Source of the DNA: Pseudacidovorax sp. RU35E
GTDB taxonomy: Bacteria > Pseudomonadota > Gammaproteobacteria > Burkholderiales > Burkholderiaceae_C
Assembly (NCBI RefSeq): GCF_900156165.1
Contig: NZ_FTMY01000013.1
Coordinates: 110,284 to 174,283 of the forward strand
Length of the DNA stretch: 64,000 nucleotides
Direction: 5' to 3'
Shown: one piece after another, positions 14,369 through 23,895 of the stretch
Layout of the letters: each line of letters opens with the position of its first letter
How positions within the stretch are numbered: the stretch's first letter is position 1
Notes under the pieces: generated by a model
The model's input: only the letters and a program-made list of their open reading frames with translations
The model's database searches: none
Told to the model about the DNA's origin: nothing
Position numbers and translations under genes: made by a program

Positions 14369-14857
14369 TCAAATACGGTTCGATTTGCGGGGCCGCATGA
14401 CCAGCGCGAGCCAGTACATCTTGAGCGCGACCACCGCACCAGCCAGCAGAGCCAGCCAGTGAATTCCCTCGATCAGCCACGGCGCCGCAGCCAGCAGAGC
14501 CACGGTCAGCGCGATCTTGATCAGTTCCCACACCATAAAACCCAGCATGGCCGCCGACTGCGACACGCCACCACGCATGCGACCCATGGCACGGGCAAAC
14601 AGCGCAGCGGGCACAGCGACCGCCATGGCTCCGTAGAACGCGGACGCCGCCGCCACCGGCCGCTGCGTCCAGCCCCAGGCCACCGCCGCCACGATCAGCC
14701 CCGAGGCGATCTGGGCCCCGACCACCCACCAGGGGGAGAGTTCGGGATGGCGCTCGCGAAGCCGCTGGGCCTCTTCGGCCGTGAGCGGGGTGAAGCTGTC
14801 TTCGTCAGCTTCCGCGTGCTCGGTGTCGACCGTGGGGATCGGGGCCTTGGTTGTCAT
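14369..14857 (-). CDS. atpI: ATP synthase subunit I (assembly factor)
   Basis: First gene of the operon, 162 residues. A hydrophilic acidic N terminus of about 45 residues is followed by four hydrophobic segments (GAQIASGLIVAAVAWGW, SAFYGAMAVAVPAALFARAM, FMVWELIKIALTVALLAAAP and WLALLAGAVVALKMYWLAL) and a basic tail. That is the AtpI pattern; these proteins help assemble the c ring and are not essential. Sequence conservation is low in this family, so position is part of the argument. Confidence 0.88.
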   Translation of the reverse strand: MTTKAPIPTVDTEHAEADEDSFTPLTAEEAQRLRERHPELSPWWVVGAQIASGLIVAAVAWGWTQRPVAAASAFYGAMAVAVPAALFARAMGRMRGGVSQSAAMLGFMVWELIKIALTVALLAAAPWLIEGIHWLALLAGAVVALKMYWLALVMRPRKSNRI

Positions 14858-14913
14858 TCGAATGGCAGCCGTCGGTCCAAACGGTCAAGTGGGGGAAATC
14901 TACAAAGCCACTC

Positions 14914-14919
14914 ATTATA
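14914..14919 (-). promoter_or_regulatory. consensus -10 box upstream of atpI
   Basis: The minus strand reads TATAAT at 14919-14914, a perfect sigma70 -10 hexamer 57 bp before the atpI start, in the short region shared with the divergent aminotransferase gene. I cannot find a good -35 at 16-18 bp; the preceding sequence is T-rich but not TTGACA. It is the most likely promoter of the whole atp operon. Confidence 0.5.
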
Positions 14920-14975
14920 GGTAGCAAAAACACGTAGAGGCCAGCCCAGAGTGGTGCGGCTTCGATAATCGGTCC

Positions 14976-15851
14976 ATGCCTGCTGCCACGCCCCTGCCCG
15001 AATCCCTGTGCCATCTCGATGGCGAGTACTTGCCGCTGCGCGACGCCAAGGTGAGCGTCCTGGACCGCGGCTTCATCTTCGGCGACGGCATCTACGAGGT
15101 GGTGCCGGTGTACGAGGGTCGCCTGTTCTGCTTCGATGAACACATGGGTCGCCTGGAGCGCTCGCTCGACGAGCTGCGCATCCCCAATCCGCACGACCGC
15201 GGCGGCTGGCGCGCCATCACCGAGCGGCTGATCGAATGCTCCGAGCAGTCGCCCTCCCAGTCGCTCTATATCCAGATCACCCGCGGGGTCGCCATCCGCG
15301 ACCACGCAATGCCGGCCGGGCTGACGCCCACGGTCTTCGTGATGCTCAACCCGCTCAAGCCGGTGGCCGACAAGGCGCGGGCCGAGGGCGTTGCCTGCGT
15401 CACGGCCGAGGAATTCCGCTGGCAGAAGGCCCACATCAAGAGCACCAGCCTGCTGGGCGCCGTGCTGGCGCGACAGATCAGCGTGGAGGCCGGCGCGGCC
15501 GAGACGCTGATGTTCCGCGGCGAACTGCTGAGCGAGGCCTCGTCCAGCAACGTGTGGGTCATCAAGGACGGCGCCGTCGCCGGCCCGGTGCCCGATCACC
15601 GCGTGCTGCGCGGCATCCGCTACGGGCTGCTGCAACGGCTGTGCGATTCGCGCGGCATTCCCTTCGCGCTGCGCGACATCACCCGGGACGAAGTCTTCGC
15701 CGCCGACGAACTGCTGATCTCCTCGGCCACGAAGGAGATCGTGCCCGTGACCCGCCTCGACGGCCGCCCGGTTGGAAAGGGCGTGCCCGGCCCCATCTAC
15801 CAAGCCTTGTATGCGGCCTACCAGGACGCCAAGCAGGAGCCCCAGCCATGA
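14976..15851 (+). CDS. dat: D-amino acid aminotransferase (PLP fold type IV)
   Basis: A 291-residue class-IV aminotransferase. The N terminus carries [21 protein letters not shown], typical of D-alanine and branched-chain aminotransferases. The PLP lysine lies in [11 protein letters not shown], and [13 protein letters not shown] with [13 protein letters not shown] forms the cofactor phosphate site. It transfers amino groups between D-amino acids and 2-oxo acids, supplying D-Glu or D-Ala. An aminodeoxychorismate-lyase-like role is less likely. It is divergent from atpI and overlaps the DUF493 gene as ATGA. The dat-DUF493-lipB-lipA order is recurrent in Burkholderiales, though the metabolic link to lipoate is unclear. 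Confidence 0.88.
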   Translation: MPAATPLPESLCHLDGEYLPLRDAKVSVLDRGFIFGDGIYEVVPVYEGRLFCFDEHMGRLERSLDELRIPNPHDRGGWRAITERLIECSEQSPSQSLYIQITRGVAIRDHAMPAGLTPTVFVMLNPLKPVADKARAEGVACVTAEEFRWQKAHIKSTSLLGAVLARQISVEAGAAETLMFRGELLSEASSSNVWVIKDGAVAGPVPDHRVLRGIRYGLLQRLCDSRGIPFALRDITRDEVFAADELLISSATKEIVPVTRLDGRPVGKGVPGPIYQALYAAYQDAKQEPQP

Positions 15852-16147
15852 CCGACACCCCCGCCACCCCCGGTTCGACCGATCCGCGCAAGGATTCGCT
15901 GATCGAATACCCCTCGCGCTTCCCCATCAAGGTGATGGGCGCGAAGGTGGACGGCTTCGTCGGCGCCGTGACGCACATCGCCAAGCAGTTCGACCCCGAC
16001 TTCGACGCCGGCACCATCGAGCTGCGCGACAGCCGCGCCGGCAACTACCTGGGCGTGACCATCACCATCACCGCCACCAGCCGCGAGCAACTGGACGAGC
16101 TGTACCGCACGCTGTCCTCGCACCCGATGGTCAAGGTCGTGCTGTGA
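15848..16147 (+). CDS. DUF493 (YbeD-like) small protein
   Basis: A 99-residue protein of the YbeD/DUF493 family, an ACT-like alpha/beta fold. The conserved [14 protein letters not shown] opening and the [18 protein letters not shown] ending are visible. In many proteobacteria ybeD stands directly upstream of lipB, and a regulatory role in lipoate synthesis has been proposed but not proved. Here it overlaps dat by ATGA and lipB by GTGA, which argues for coupled translation. Confidence 0.88.
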   Translation: MTDTPATPGSTDPRKDSLIEYPSRFPIKVMGAKVDGFVGAVTHIAKQFDPDFDAGTIELRDSRAGNYLGVTITITATSREQLDELYRTLSSHPMVKVVL

Positions 16148-16866
16148 GCGCCACCGGCGGCGAGGCTCCGGCTGCGGACACCGTCCGCCCCGGGCCGACC
16201 CCACCCGAGTGGCTGGGCCGGGTCGACTACGCCACCACCTTCGCTGCCATGCAGCGCTTCACCGCCGAGCGCACGCCCGAGACGGCCGACCGCCTCTGGC
16301 TGTGCGAGCACGACCCAGTCTTCACCCAGGGCCTGGCCGGCCGGCAGGACCACCTCCTGCTGCCGGGCGACATCCCCGTCATCCAGACCGACCGCGGCGG
16401 CCAGGTCACCTACCACGGCCCGGGCCAGGTGGTGGCCTATCCGCTGATCGACCTCAAGCGCGCCGGCTACTTCATCAAGGAGTACGTCTACCGCATCGAG
16501 GAATCGGTGATCGCCACGCTGGCCCACTTCGGCGTGACGGGCCATCGCGTGCCCACGGCGCCGGGCATCTACGTGCGGCTGGACGATCCCTTCTCCCACG
16601 CGGCGCTGGCCGGCCCCATGCCCGGTGGCGACCCCTTTCGCGGGCTGGGCAAGATCGCCGCGCTGGGCCTGAAGGTCAGCCGGCACTGCACCTACCACGG
16701 CGTGGCACTGAACGTGGCCATGGACCTGGAACCCTATTCACGCATCAACCCTTGCGGCTACGCAGGGCTGCGCACGGTCGACCTTTCTACAATCGGCGTC
16801 CCCGTGGCCTGGGACGATGCCGCCCAGGTACTGAGCCGGAAGCTGCAGGCCTACCTCCTGCCCTGA
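16144..16866 (+). CDS. lipB: lipoyl(octanoyl) transferase, GTG start
   Basis: Transfers octanoate from acyl carrier protein to the lipoyl domains of 2-oxo acid dehydrogenases and the glycine cleavage H protein (240 residues). Visible active-site parts are [12 protein letters not shown], the lysine in [11 protein letters not shown] and the acyl-thioester cysteine in INPCGYAG. The GTG at 16144 overlaps the previous stop as GTGA and gives a normal family length. LipA, encoded 31 bp downstream, completes lipoate formation. Confidence 0.95.
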   Translation: MSATGGEAPAADTVRPGPTPPEWLGRVDYATTFAAMQRFTAERTPETADRLWLCEHDPVFTQGLAGRQDHLLLPGDIPVIQTDRGGQVTYHGPGQVVAYPLIDLKRAGYFIKEYVYRIEESVIATLAHFGVTGHRVPTAPGIYVRLDDPFSHAALAGPMPGGDPFRGLGKIAALGLKVSRHCTYHGVALNVAMDLEPYSRINPCGYAGLRTVDLSTIGVPVAWDDAAQVLSRKLQAYLLP

Positions 16867-16897
16867 CACCGCCCGGCCCCTCCCAGAAAGCCTCCCA

Positions 16898-17905
16898 ATG
16901 AGCTCCTCCGAAGTCGTCCGCGACGCCCAGAGCGCCGACACCTACAACCCGCTGGCCAAGCAGAAGGCCGCCGCCAAGCTCTCGCGCATTCCCGTCAAGG
17001 TCGAGCAGACGGGAGAGGTGCTCAAGAAGCCCGAGTGGATCCGCGTCAAGGCCGGCAGCCCGACCACGCGCTTCTACGAGATCAAGCAGATCCTGCGCGA
17101 ATCCAACCTGCACACGGTCTGCGAAGAGGCCTCCTGCCCCAACATCGGCGAATGCTTCGGCAAGGGCACGGCCACCTTCATGATCATGGGCGACAAGTGC
17201 ACCCGCCGCTGCCCCTTCTGCGACGTGGGCCACGGCCGCCCCGACCCGCTGGACAAGGACGAGCCGCTCAACCTGGCCCGCACCATCGCCAAGCTGCGCC
17301 TGAAGTACGTGGTGATCACCAGCGTGGACCGCGACGACCTGCGCGACGGCGGCAGCGGCCATTTCGTGGAATGCATCCAGAAGACGCGCGAGCTCTCGCC
17401 CACGACGCAGATCGAGATCCTGGTGCCCGACTTCCGCGGCCGCGACGACCGCGCGCTGGAGATCCTCAAGGCGGCGCCGCCGGACGTGATGAACCACAAC
17501 CTGGAGACCATCCCGCGCCTGTACAAGGAAGCGCGACCGGGCTCCGACTACCAGTTCAGCCTGAACCTGCTCAAGAAGTTCAAGGCGCTGCACCCCAATG
17601 TTCCGACCAAGAGCGGCATCATGGTCGGCCTGGGCGAGACCGACGAAGAGATCCTGCAGACGATGCGCGACATGCGTGCGCACGACATCGACATGCTGAC
17701 CATCGGCCAGTACCTCGCGCCCAGCAACAGCCACCTGCCGGTGCGCCGCTACGTGCACCCGGACACCTTCAAGATGTTCGAGGAAGAGGCCTACAAGATG
17801 GGCTTCAGCCATGCCGCGGTGGGCGCCATGGTGCGCAGCAGCTACCACGCCGACCAGCAGGCCGGCCATGTGCTGGCGGGCGCCGAAGCCGCGCCTGCGG
17901 CCTGA
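16898..17905 (+). CDS. lipA: lipoyl synthase, radical SAM
   Basis: Inserts two sulfurs into the protein-bound octanoyl group. The 335-residue protein has both iron-sulfur cluster motifs: the auxiliary [12 protein letters not shown] and the radical-[11 protein letters not shown]. The ending also fits the family, with [11 protein letters not shown] carrying the conserved C-terminal RSSY. A hydrophilic N-terminal extension of about 45 residues precedes the conserved core, as in other beta-proteobacteria. It follows lipB in the same transcript. Confidence 0.97.
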   Translation: MSSSEVVRDAQSADTYNPLAKQKAAAKLSRIPVKVEQTGEVLKKPEWIRVKAGSPTTRFYEIKQILRESNLHTVCEEASCPNIGECFGKGTATFMIMGDKCTRRCPFCDVGHGRPDPLDKDEPLNLARTIAKLRLKYVVITSVDRDDLRDGGSGHFVECIQKTRELSPTTQIEILVPDFRGRDDRALEILKAAPPDVMNHNLETIPRLYKEARPGSDYQFSLNLLKKFKALHPNVPTKSGIMVGLGETDEEILQTMRDMRAHDIDMLTIGQYLAPSNSHLPVRRYVHPDTFKMFEEEAYKMGFSHAAVGAMVRSSYHADQQAGHVLAGAEAAPAA

Positions 17906-17983
17906 TCCGCCTGCGTCGCTCCTTCGAATGAGCCTGGCTGCCGCGCCCGCGCGCACGGCCTTGCCGGCAGCCGAAGCGCACGC

Positions 17984-18925
17984 ATGATCTCCACCACCGC
18001 GCTGCGCTACTTCGTCGAGGCGGTGCGCTGCGGCTCCATCCGCGCCGCCTCCGAGATCCTCTTCGTCGCGCCCTCCGCCATCAGCCGCCAGATCGGCCTG
18101 CTCGAAGAGACGCTCGGCGCGCCCTTGCTGGAGCGCAGCCGGGGCCGTTCCACGCTCAGGCTCACGGCCGCGGGCGAGCTGCTGATGCGCTATGCCAAGA
18201 GCGTCGACAGCGAATCGCGCCGCCTGCGCTCCGAGATCGAGGCCATCCAGGGCCTGCGCCGCGGCCACGTCAACCTCGGCATTCCGGAATCGCTGATCCG
18301 CGACTTCATGCCCGGCTTCATGGCCCGCTTCACGCGGCGCTTTCCGGGCTTCACCTTCAACGTGCAGGTCTACAACAGCCCGCAGCTGATCGAGATGCTG
18401 GTGGACGACCGGCTGGACCTGTGCCTGACCTTCGGCAACGTCACCCACCAGGACGCGACCATCGCCTACCAGCGCCTGCTGCCGCTGTACGTGTACGTGA
18501 GTGCCGACCATCCGCTGCACGGGCGCGAGACGCTGCGCCTGTCGGACTGCGCCGAACACGGCCTGGCCCTGCCCGACGCCACCATGTGGACCAAGCAGCA
18601 GTACGACGAGATGCTGGCAAAAGCCAAGATCCGGCCCAGGCTCGTGCTGGAGACCAATTCCTACGAACTGCTGCGCAACGTGTCGGCGGAAGGCATGGCA
18701 CTGTCCATTCTTACGCCGCCGCTGCAGGACACGCAGCACCTGGCCGGCCGCGGCCGCTACGTGCTGCTGAAGGACCCGCGGGCCAAGCCGCAGCGCTTCT
18801 CGCTGTGCGTGCACCGGGGCCGCAACCTGCCGCTGCCGGTGACCACCTTCACCAACGAGCTGACGGCCGAGCTGGAGCAGCTGGAGCCCGAATCCGCCGC
18901 CGCGGCCGTGCGGCCCGGCCGCTGA
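17984..18925 (+). CDS. LysR-type transcriptional regulator
   Basis: A 313-residue LysR protein. The N-terminal winged HTH spans about residues 3-60 (ALRYFVEAVRCGSIRAASEILFVAPSAISRQIGLLE); the rest is the two-subdomain effector-binding fold, which opens with GHVNLGIPESLI. It converges on the oxygenase end of the next operon with 34 bp between stops. In such a position it is a plausible, though unproved, regulator of that operon, whose promoter region (near 23900) carries a dyad of suitable spacing. Confidence 0.9.
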   Translation: MISTTALRYFVEAVRCGSIRAASEILFVAPSAISRQIGLLEETLGAPLLERSRGRSTLRLTAAGELLMRYAKSVDSESRRLRSEIEAIQGLRRGHVNLGIPESLIRDFMPGFMARFTRRFPGFTFNVQVYNSPQLIEMLVDDRLDLCLTFGNVTHQDATIAYQRLLPLYVYVSADHPLHGRETLRLSDCAEHGLALPDATMWTKQQYDEMLAKAKIRPRLVLETNSYELLRNVSAEGMALSILTPPLQDTQHLAGRGRYVLLKDPRAKPQRFSLCVHRGRNLPLPVTTFTNELTAELEQLEPESAAAAVRPGR

Positions 18926-18959
18926 CCCGGGCCGGGCGCCGGCATGCGGCGCCGCGCCC

Positions 18960-19979
18960 TCAGCCGGCCGCTTCCTCGGCCGCCAGCTCCGCTGGCGTCC
19001 TGTACTTCTGCACCGAGGCGAAGCGGCTCACCAGGTACTCGCCCGACTTGATGGGCGCATGCCGCGGCGCCTCGCCCGGCTCCACGAAGCCGGGCAGGCA
19101 GGCCACCGGCGTGTCGTAGTCCAGGTTGAAGAAGGTCGGGATCGAATAGCGCTCGCGGCCGGTGCGGTTGGCCACGCGGTGCAGGTTGGACACATAGCGG
19201 TCGTTGGTCCACACCTTCACCAGGTCGCCCAGGTTCACCACCAGCGTGCCCTCGATATAGGGCGCGGCCACCCATTCGCCGGCCTTGGTGCGCAGCTCCA
19301 GGCCGCCGATCGGATCCTGCACCAGCAGGGTCAGCATGCCGTAGTCGGTGTGTGCGGCGGCGCCCAGCTCCAGCTGCGTCGGCGATTCCTGCGGCGGATA
19401 GTGGAAGAGCCGCGCCTGCACCATCGGCTTGCGGGCGTATTGCAGGAAGAACTCCTCCGGCTGGCCCAGCGCCAAGGCAAACACGCGCAGCAGGCGCTTG
19501 CCCAGCGCGATGGTGTGGTTGAAGTAGGCCATCGCGGCCTCTTCCAGCCAGGGCTTGTCGGCCGGCCAGCGGTTGGGGCCGTGCAGCGGGCGCCCGGCCT
19601 GCACGTCGGTATCGGTGAGCGGCAGGTCCAGGCCCAGTTCGTAGCTTTCCTTCAGGTCGGGCTTGTGGCCCGGATGCTGCGTCACGCCGATGGGCATGAA
19701 GCCGCGGCGGAAGCGCTCGTCGATCTTGTCCTTGAGCCGCTCCTCCATGGGCAGCGACATGTAGCGGCGCGTGGCGTCGAACACCGCGTCGATGACGGAC
19801 TGGGGCACGCCGTGGTTCTTCACGTAGAAGAAGCCGGTGTGCGTGCAGGCCTCGCGGAACTGCGCGACCAGCGGCGCGATGGGGCCGCCGGCGATCCATT
19901 CGCCCAGGTCGAGGACGGGCATTTCCTGCGCCGAGGCACGGCGGGGCGCGACCACTGCGTGGTCGTTCGATTCGGTCAT
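18960..19979 (-). CDS. 2-oxoglutarate/Fe(II)-dependent oxygenase (isopenicillin N synthase family)
   Basis: A 339-residue non-haem iron oxygenase. The DIOX_N part contains ACTHTGFFYVKNHGVP. The double-stranded beta-helix core has the iron triad His210-x-Asp212 (AAHTDYGML) and His267 (NLHRVANR), with Arg277/Ser279 (RERYS) for the 2-oxoglutarate carboxylate. AAGGAG precedes the ATG. Family members hydroxylate, demethylate or oxidise small molecules, including xanthine in fungi. It ends the ABC-deaminase operon, 47 bp after the permease. I infer that it oxidises the imported compound or the deamination product; the substrate is unknown. Confidence 0.9.
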   Translation of the reverse strand: MTESNDHAVVAPRRASAQEMPVLDLGEWIAGGPIAPLVAQFREACTHTGFFYVKNHGVPQSVIDAVFDATRRYMSLPMEERLKDKIDERFRRGFMPIGVTQHPGHKPDLKESYELGLDLPLTDTDVQAGRPLHGPNRWPADKPWLEEAAMAYFNHTIALGKRLLRVFALALGQPEEFFLQYARKPMVQARLFHYPPQESPTQLELGAAAHTDYGMLTLLVQDPIGGLELRTKAGEWVAAPYIEGTLVVNLGDLVKVWTNDRYVSNLHRVANRTGRERYSIPTFFNLDYDTPVACLPGFVEPGEAPRHAPIKSGEYLVSRFASVQKYRTPAELAAEEAAG

Positions 19980-20026
19980 GGAAGGCTCCTTGGGTTTTTG
20001 GGGACAGCGCGCGGCGTGGATGCTGT

Positions 20027-20890
20027 CTAGCTGCCGCGCGAGAGATCGGTGAAGGCGTCGGCCCAGAAGATCACGCGCCGCGCGATCCAGCGCACGGCGG
20101 CATGCAGCACGATGCCGATGAGCGAAAGCACGATGAGGATGGCGAACATGCCCGCCGCGTCCATCGAGAAGTTGCGCTGCAGGATCAGGTAGCCCAGCCC
20201 CGCCTGCGCGCCGACGAACTCGCCCACGATGGCGCCGATGACCGACAGCACGATGCCGATGTCCAGCCCCGCGAACACATAGGGCAGCGCATGCGGCAAC
20301 CGCACCATGCGGAACACATGCCAGCCCGAGGCGGTGAAGGCGCGCATCAGGTCGATCTGCTCGCGCGGCGCCGAGCGCAGGCCGACGATGGTGTTGGCCA
20401 GCACCGGGAAGAACACGATGGTGGCGGTGATGATCACCTTGGACGTTGTGCCGAAACCGAACCACAGCACGAACAGCGGCGCCACCGCCACCTTGGGCAC
20501 GGTCTGGAAGGCCACCACATAGGGATAGAGCACTGCCTCCAGCAGCGCGCTCTGGCCGATCAGCGCGCCGAGCACGAAGCCCGCCAGCGCCCCGGCCGCG
20601 AAGCCGGCCAGGATCTCGTAGAGCGTGACCCACAGGTGCGTCGGGATGTCGCCCGAGGCGATACCGTCGTAGAGCGCCTGCACCACGGCCAGCGGGCCGG
20701 GGAAGATCAGGTGCGACACGTCGAGGGCCGTCACCGCCAGCTGCCAGGCGACCACCACCGCCACGAACACGGCGACGATGAGCACACGCCGGCGCATCGG
20801 CGTGAGGCCGGTGGCGCGCGCAGGCGCGGCCTCGGCCGCGTCGGCCCCGGCGGCGCCGGGCGGCACGGAAGAGGTCAGGGTGTCGGCCAT
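20027..20890 (-). CDS. ABC transporter permease (SsuC/TauC/NitT type)
   Basis: A 287-residue inner-membrane protein with six hydrophobic segments and the BPD_transp_1 EAA loop around PREQIDLMRAFTASGWHVFRMVRLPHALP. It belongs to the nitrate/sulfonate/taurine and thiamine-precursor (ThiX/RibX) group. The start overlaps the ATPase stop as ATGA. It should form the channel for the binding protein encoded three genes upstream. Confidence 0.9.
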   Translation of the reverse strand: MADTLTSSVPPGAAGADAAEAAPARATGLTPMRRRVLIVAVFVAVVVAWQLAVTALDVSHLIFPGPLAVVQALYDGIASGDIPTHLWVTLYEILAGFAAGALAGFVLGALIGQSALLEAVLYPYVVAFQTVPKVAVAPLFVLWFGFGTTSKVIITATIVFFPVLANTIVGLRSAPREQIDLMRAFTASGWHVFRMVRLPHALPYVFAGLDIGIVLSVIGAIVGEFVGAQAGLGYLILQRNFSMDAAGMFAILIVLSLIGIVLHAAVRWIARRVIFWADAFTDLSRGS

Positions 20891-21687
20891 CAGTCCAGCC
20901 CTCCGCTGGCATGCAGGTTCGCGCGGATGCCCGACACATAGGTGCCGAAGCGCTCGGTGTTGATCAGGTCCAGGGTGCGCGGCGAGGGCAGGTCCACCTC
21001 CACCACCTGCGTCACGCGGCCAGGGCGCGGCGACATGACGATCACCCGGTCGCCCAGGAAGACCGCCTCGGGGATGCTGTGCGTCACCAGCATGATGGTG
21101 GCGCCGGTTCGCTCGCGCAGCTTGAGCAGTTCGGTGTTCATGGTCTCGCGCGTCATGGCGTCGAGCGCACCGAAGGGCTCGTCCATGAGCAGCAGCAGCG
21201 GGTCGTTGACCAGCGCCCGGGCGATGCCCACGCGCTGCTGCATGCCGCCCGACAGCTCGCTGGGGTACTTGGTCTCGAAGCCGGACAGACCGACCAGCTG
21301 CAGATAGTGCCGGGCCCGTTCGCGCGCGGCGGCGCGGTCGCGGCCCTGGATCTCGGCCGGCACCAGCACGTTGTCGAGGATGTTGCGCCAGGGCAGCAGC
21401 ACCGGCGACTGGAACACCACGCCCACGTCGCGGCTGGGGCCGGCATGCGGACGGCCACCCAGCTCCACCTGGCCGCGGCTGGCGCGCTCCAGGCCGGCCA
21501 GGATGCGCAGCAGCGTGCTCTTGCCGCAGCCGCTGGGACCGACCACGGTGACGAACTCGCCACGCCGCACGCTGAAATGCACGTCGTGCAGCGCGACGAC
21601 GTCGCCGCCGTCCTTGGAGCGGAAGGTCTTGTGCAGGCCGCCGAAGCGGAAGGCCGGCGGCGCCTCGGGCGCCAGGGTCGCGCTCAT
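20890..21687 (-). CDS. ABC transporter ATPase (SsuB/TauB/NitT type)
   Basis: A 265-residue single-domain ATPase. Walker A GPSGCGKST is at residues 50-58. The Q-loop FQSPVLLPW, signature LSGGMQQR, Walker B LLLLMDEPFGALD and switch His in LVTHSIPEA are all intact. The ATG at 21687 overlaps the deaminase stop as ATGA. It powers the importer made of the adjacent permease and binding protein. Confidence 0.92.
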   Translation of the reverse strand: MSATLAPEAPPAFRFGGLHKTFRSKDGGDVVALHDVHFSVRRGEFVTVVGPSGCGKSTLLRILAGLERASRGQVELGGRPHAGPSRDVGVVFQSPVLLPWRNILDNVLVPAEIQGRDRAAARERARHYLQLVGLSGFETKYPSELSGGMQQRVGIARALVNDPLLLLMDEPFGALDAMTRETMNTELLKLRERTGATIMLVTHSIPEAVFLGDRVIVMSPRPGRVTQVVEVDLPSPRTLDLINTERFGTYVSGIRANLHASGGLD

Positions 21688-22745
21688 GCCGAGGCCTCGG
21701 GAAGAAGGGAGGCCGCAGCGGCCGCGACGTCGGCATCGGCCAGCGCCACCCAGGCGTCGATGGCGGCCAGCGCCTGGGCGCGCTGCGCCTCGGGCATGAA
21801 GGCGGCCTCGAAGCTCTGGCGGGCCAGCTGCGCCAGTTCCGCCTGCGTCAGGCCCAGCGCCTGCTGGCAGGCGAGGTAGTTGTCGTTGACGTAGCCGCCG
21901 AAGTAGGACGGGTCGTCGGAATTGACCGTGACGCACAGGCCGGCGTCCATCAGCTTCTTGAGCGGGTGCGCCGCCATGTCCGTCACCACCTGCAGCTTGA
22001 GGTTGGACAGCGGGCACACCGTGAGCGGAATGCGGCGGCGCGCCAGCTCCTGCACCAGCGCCGGGTCCTCCAGGCAGGCATTGCCGTGGTCCAGCCGGTC
22101 CACCTGCAGCAGCTCGACCGCCTCGCGCACATAGGCGGCCGGGCCCTCCTCGCCGGCATGAGCCGTCACCTTGAAGCCCCGTTCGCGGCAGCGGGCGAAG
22201 AAGCGCTCGAACTTCGACGGCGGATGGCCCAGCTCGGCACCACCCAGGCCGAAGCCCAGGACGCGGCCATACCAGGGCTCGGCCTCGGCCAGCAGCGCCA
22301 TCGCTTCCTCTTCGCTGCGGTGGCGCTGGGCGACCAGGATCAGGCCGCTGGTGATGCCGTCCTCGGCCTCGGCCGCTTCCATGGCCGAGAGCACACCCTG
22401 CATCACCACCGCCAGCGGCACGCCGCGCGTGGTGTGGCCCTGCGGCCCCAGGAACATCTCGGCATGCCGCACGCCATCGGCATGGGCGCGGCGCAGGTAG
22501 TCGCGCGTCACCTCGTGGAAGTCGGCCACCTGCAGCAGCACGCGGCAGCCGTCGTAGTACAGGTCCAGGAAGTCCTGCAGCCGGGTGAACCGGTAGGCGT
22601 CTCGCAGCTCGGCCTCGGTCTGCCAGCGGATGGCCACGCCGTTGCGGCGGGCCAGGGCCAGCATCAGCGCCGGCTCGATGGAGCCTTCGATGTGCATGTG
22701 CAGCTCGGCCTTGGGCAGGCCGGCGATGAATTGCGCAGGCGTCAT
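21684..22745 (-). CDS. adenosine/adenine deaminase family protein
   Basis: A 353-residue metal-dependent hydrolase of the adenosine deaminase superfamily. Zinc ligands His16 and His18 sit in AELHMHIEGS, the catalytic HAGEEG is near residue 199, and the late VNSDDPSYFGG supplies the last metal ligand. The wording of the first motif is like the bacterial type-2 enzymes that deaminate adenine (for example PA0148) rather than classical adenosine deaminase. I therefore leave adenine versus adenosine open. It is placed one base after the binding-protein gene and overlaps the ATPase gene, tying an aminopurine reaction to this importer. Confidence 0.88.
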   Translation of the reverse strand: MTPAQFIAGLPKAELHMHIEGSIEPALMLALARRNGVAIRWQTEAELRDAYRFTRLQDFLDLYYDGCRVLLQVADFHEVTRDYLRRAHADGVRHAEMFLGPQGHTTRGVPLAVVMQGVLSAMEAAEAEDGITSGLILVAQRHRSEEEAMALLAEAEPWYGRVLGFGLGGAELGHPPSKFERFFARCRERGFKVTAHAGEEGPAAYVREAVELLQVDRLDHGNACLEDPALVQELARRRIPLTVCPLSNLKLQVVTDMAAHPLKKLMDAGLCVTVNSDDPSYFGGYVNDNYLACQQALGLTQAELAQLARQSFEAAFMPEAQRAQALAAIDAWVALADADVAAAAASLLPEASA

Positions 22746-22746
22746 G

Positions 22747-23868
22747 TCAGCCAGCCTTGCAGGCCTTGGCGGCGTCGATCACGGCCTGGTGGTCGAAGCG
22801 GTTGATCGCCTCCACGAAGCCGGGCTTGAGGTAGAGCATCGACTCGACCGGCACCGTGCGCTTGATCAGTCCCTCGCCCTGCATGAAGTCCTGCATGCGG
22901 CCGTAGGCGGCCGGGTCCATGGCGCCGATCAGCTTGCCGCCGTTCATGGTGTGGGCGGCCTTCATGGTGTCCAGCTGCGTATTGAGCAGGGCCAGGTCCC
23001 ACTTGGCGAGCGTGGCCTCGTCGGCGCCGGTGGGCTTGGTGGAGGGGAAGCTCTTCCAGTGAATGCGGCGGGCGCAGTCCGGGTTGGTCCAGGCGAAGAG
23101 CGTGGCCTTGGCGGCACCGCGCGAAATGGCTTCCACCATCGCCGGATCGGCGTCGATGGTCTTTTGCATGGTGGCGAAGGTGAAGTCGGGCAGGGCGCGC
23201 CAGGCCGGCGCGTACAGCACCCGCAGCGGCGTGCCGGCGTTCTGGAAGCCGGTGAGCGCCGAACCCCAGAACATCAGGGCCTGCACCCGGTCGCTCTTGA
23301 GCGCCTCGAGGGCGGGCGCACCGGCGCCGGTGGCGATGATCTGCACGTCCTTGTCGGGGTCGATGCCGTTGGAGCGCAGGTAGCCCTTGAGCAGGGGCAC
23401 GCCACCGGTGCCCAGGCTGAAGATGCCGATCTTCTTGCCCTTGAGGTCGGTCACGCTCTTGATGGGGCCGTCCTGCGTGACGCCGATGCCCCAGTCGATG
23501 ACGCCGGTGCCCATGAGGCCGCGCACCGCGACGTTGTTGTCGGTGTTGGCCTGGATCAGGCCGGTGGAGTTGACCTGCGCGAACTCCACGCCGCCGGCCA
23601 CCATCTGCTGGATGCCCTGCAGCGAGCCGCCCACGGTGACCACCTTGACGTCGTAGCCCTCCTCCTTCCAGTAGCCCAGCGCGATGGGCAGCGTGAGCCA
23701 GGGATAGGTGACGTTGACCACCTGCGTGCCCAGGGCGATGGTGACGGGCTTGAGCGGCTTGGCCGGTGCCTGCGCATGGGCCGGCGCCAGCCCCGCGAAA
23801 GCGGCCGCCAGGCCCAGGGCCAGGCGGGCAAAACCAATGCGCAGAGCGGTTGTCGTGAGGGAGAGCAT
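22747..23868 (-). CDS. ABC transporter substrate-binding protein (NMT1/SsuA-like)
   Basis: A 373-residue exported receptor with a signal peptide to about residue 32 (ending APAHAQA). The mature part shows the class-F fold features PIALGYWKEEGYDVKVV and VAGGVEFAQVNS typical of SsuA, TauA and THI5-like proteins. These bind sulfonates, nitrate, or pyrimidine and other heterocyclic compounds. The ATG has AGAGGA upstream. It is the first gene of the operon, one base before the deaminase. Gene context suggests a purine-like ligand, but binding-pocket residues cannot be read with certainty. Confidence 0.88.
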   Translation of the reverse strand: MLSLTTTALRIGFARLALGLAAAFAGLAPAHAQAPAKPLKPVTIALGTQVVNVTYPWLTLPIALGYWKEEGYDVKVVTVGGSLQGIQQMVAGGVEFAQVNSTGLIQANTDNNVAVRGLMGTGVIDWGIGVTQDGPIKSVTDLKGKKIGIFSLGTGGVPLLKGYLRSNGIDPDKDVQIIATGAGAPALEALKSDRVQALMFWGSALTGFQNAGTPLRVLYAPAWRALPDFTFATMQKTIDADPAMVEAISRGAAKATLFAWTNPDCARRIHWKSFPSTKPTGADEATLAKWDLALLNTQLDTMKAAHTMNGGKLIGAMDPAAYGRMQDFMQGEGLIKRTVPVESMLYLKPGFVEAINRFDHQAVIDAAKACKAG

Positions 23869-23895
23869 GCGGGGTCCTCTGTCTTGATGCGGGAA

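Noticed and set aside
14964..14969. GATAAT just before the aminotransferase start
   Set aside because: It would make a leaderless message and no -35 is visible; kept only as a weak possibility.
15772..16143. In-frame upstream extension of lipB
   Set aside because: The GTG at 16144 gives the normal LipB length and a GTGA overlap; the extension only mirrors dat and DUF493 in another frame.
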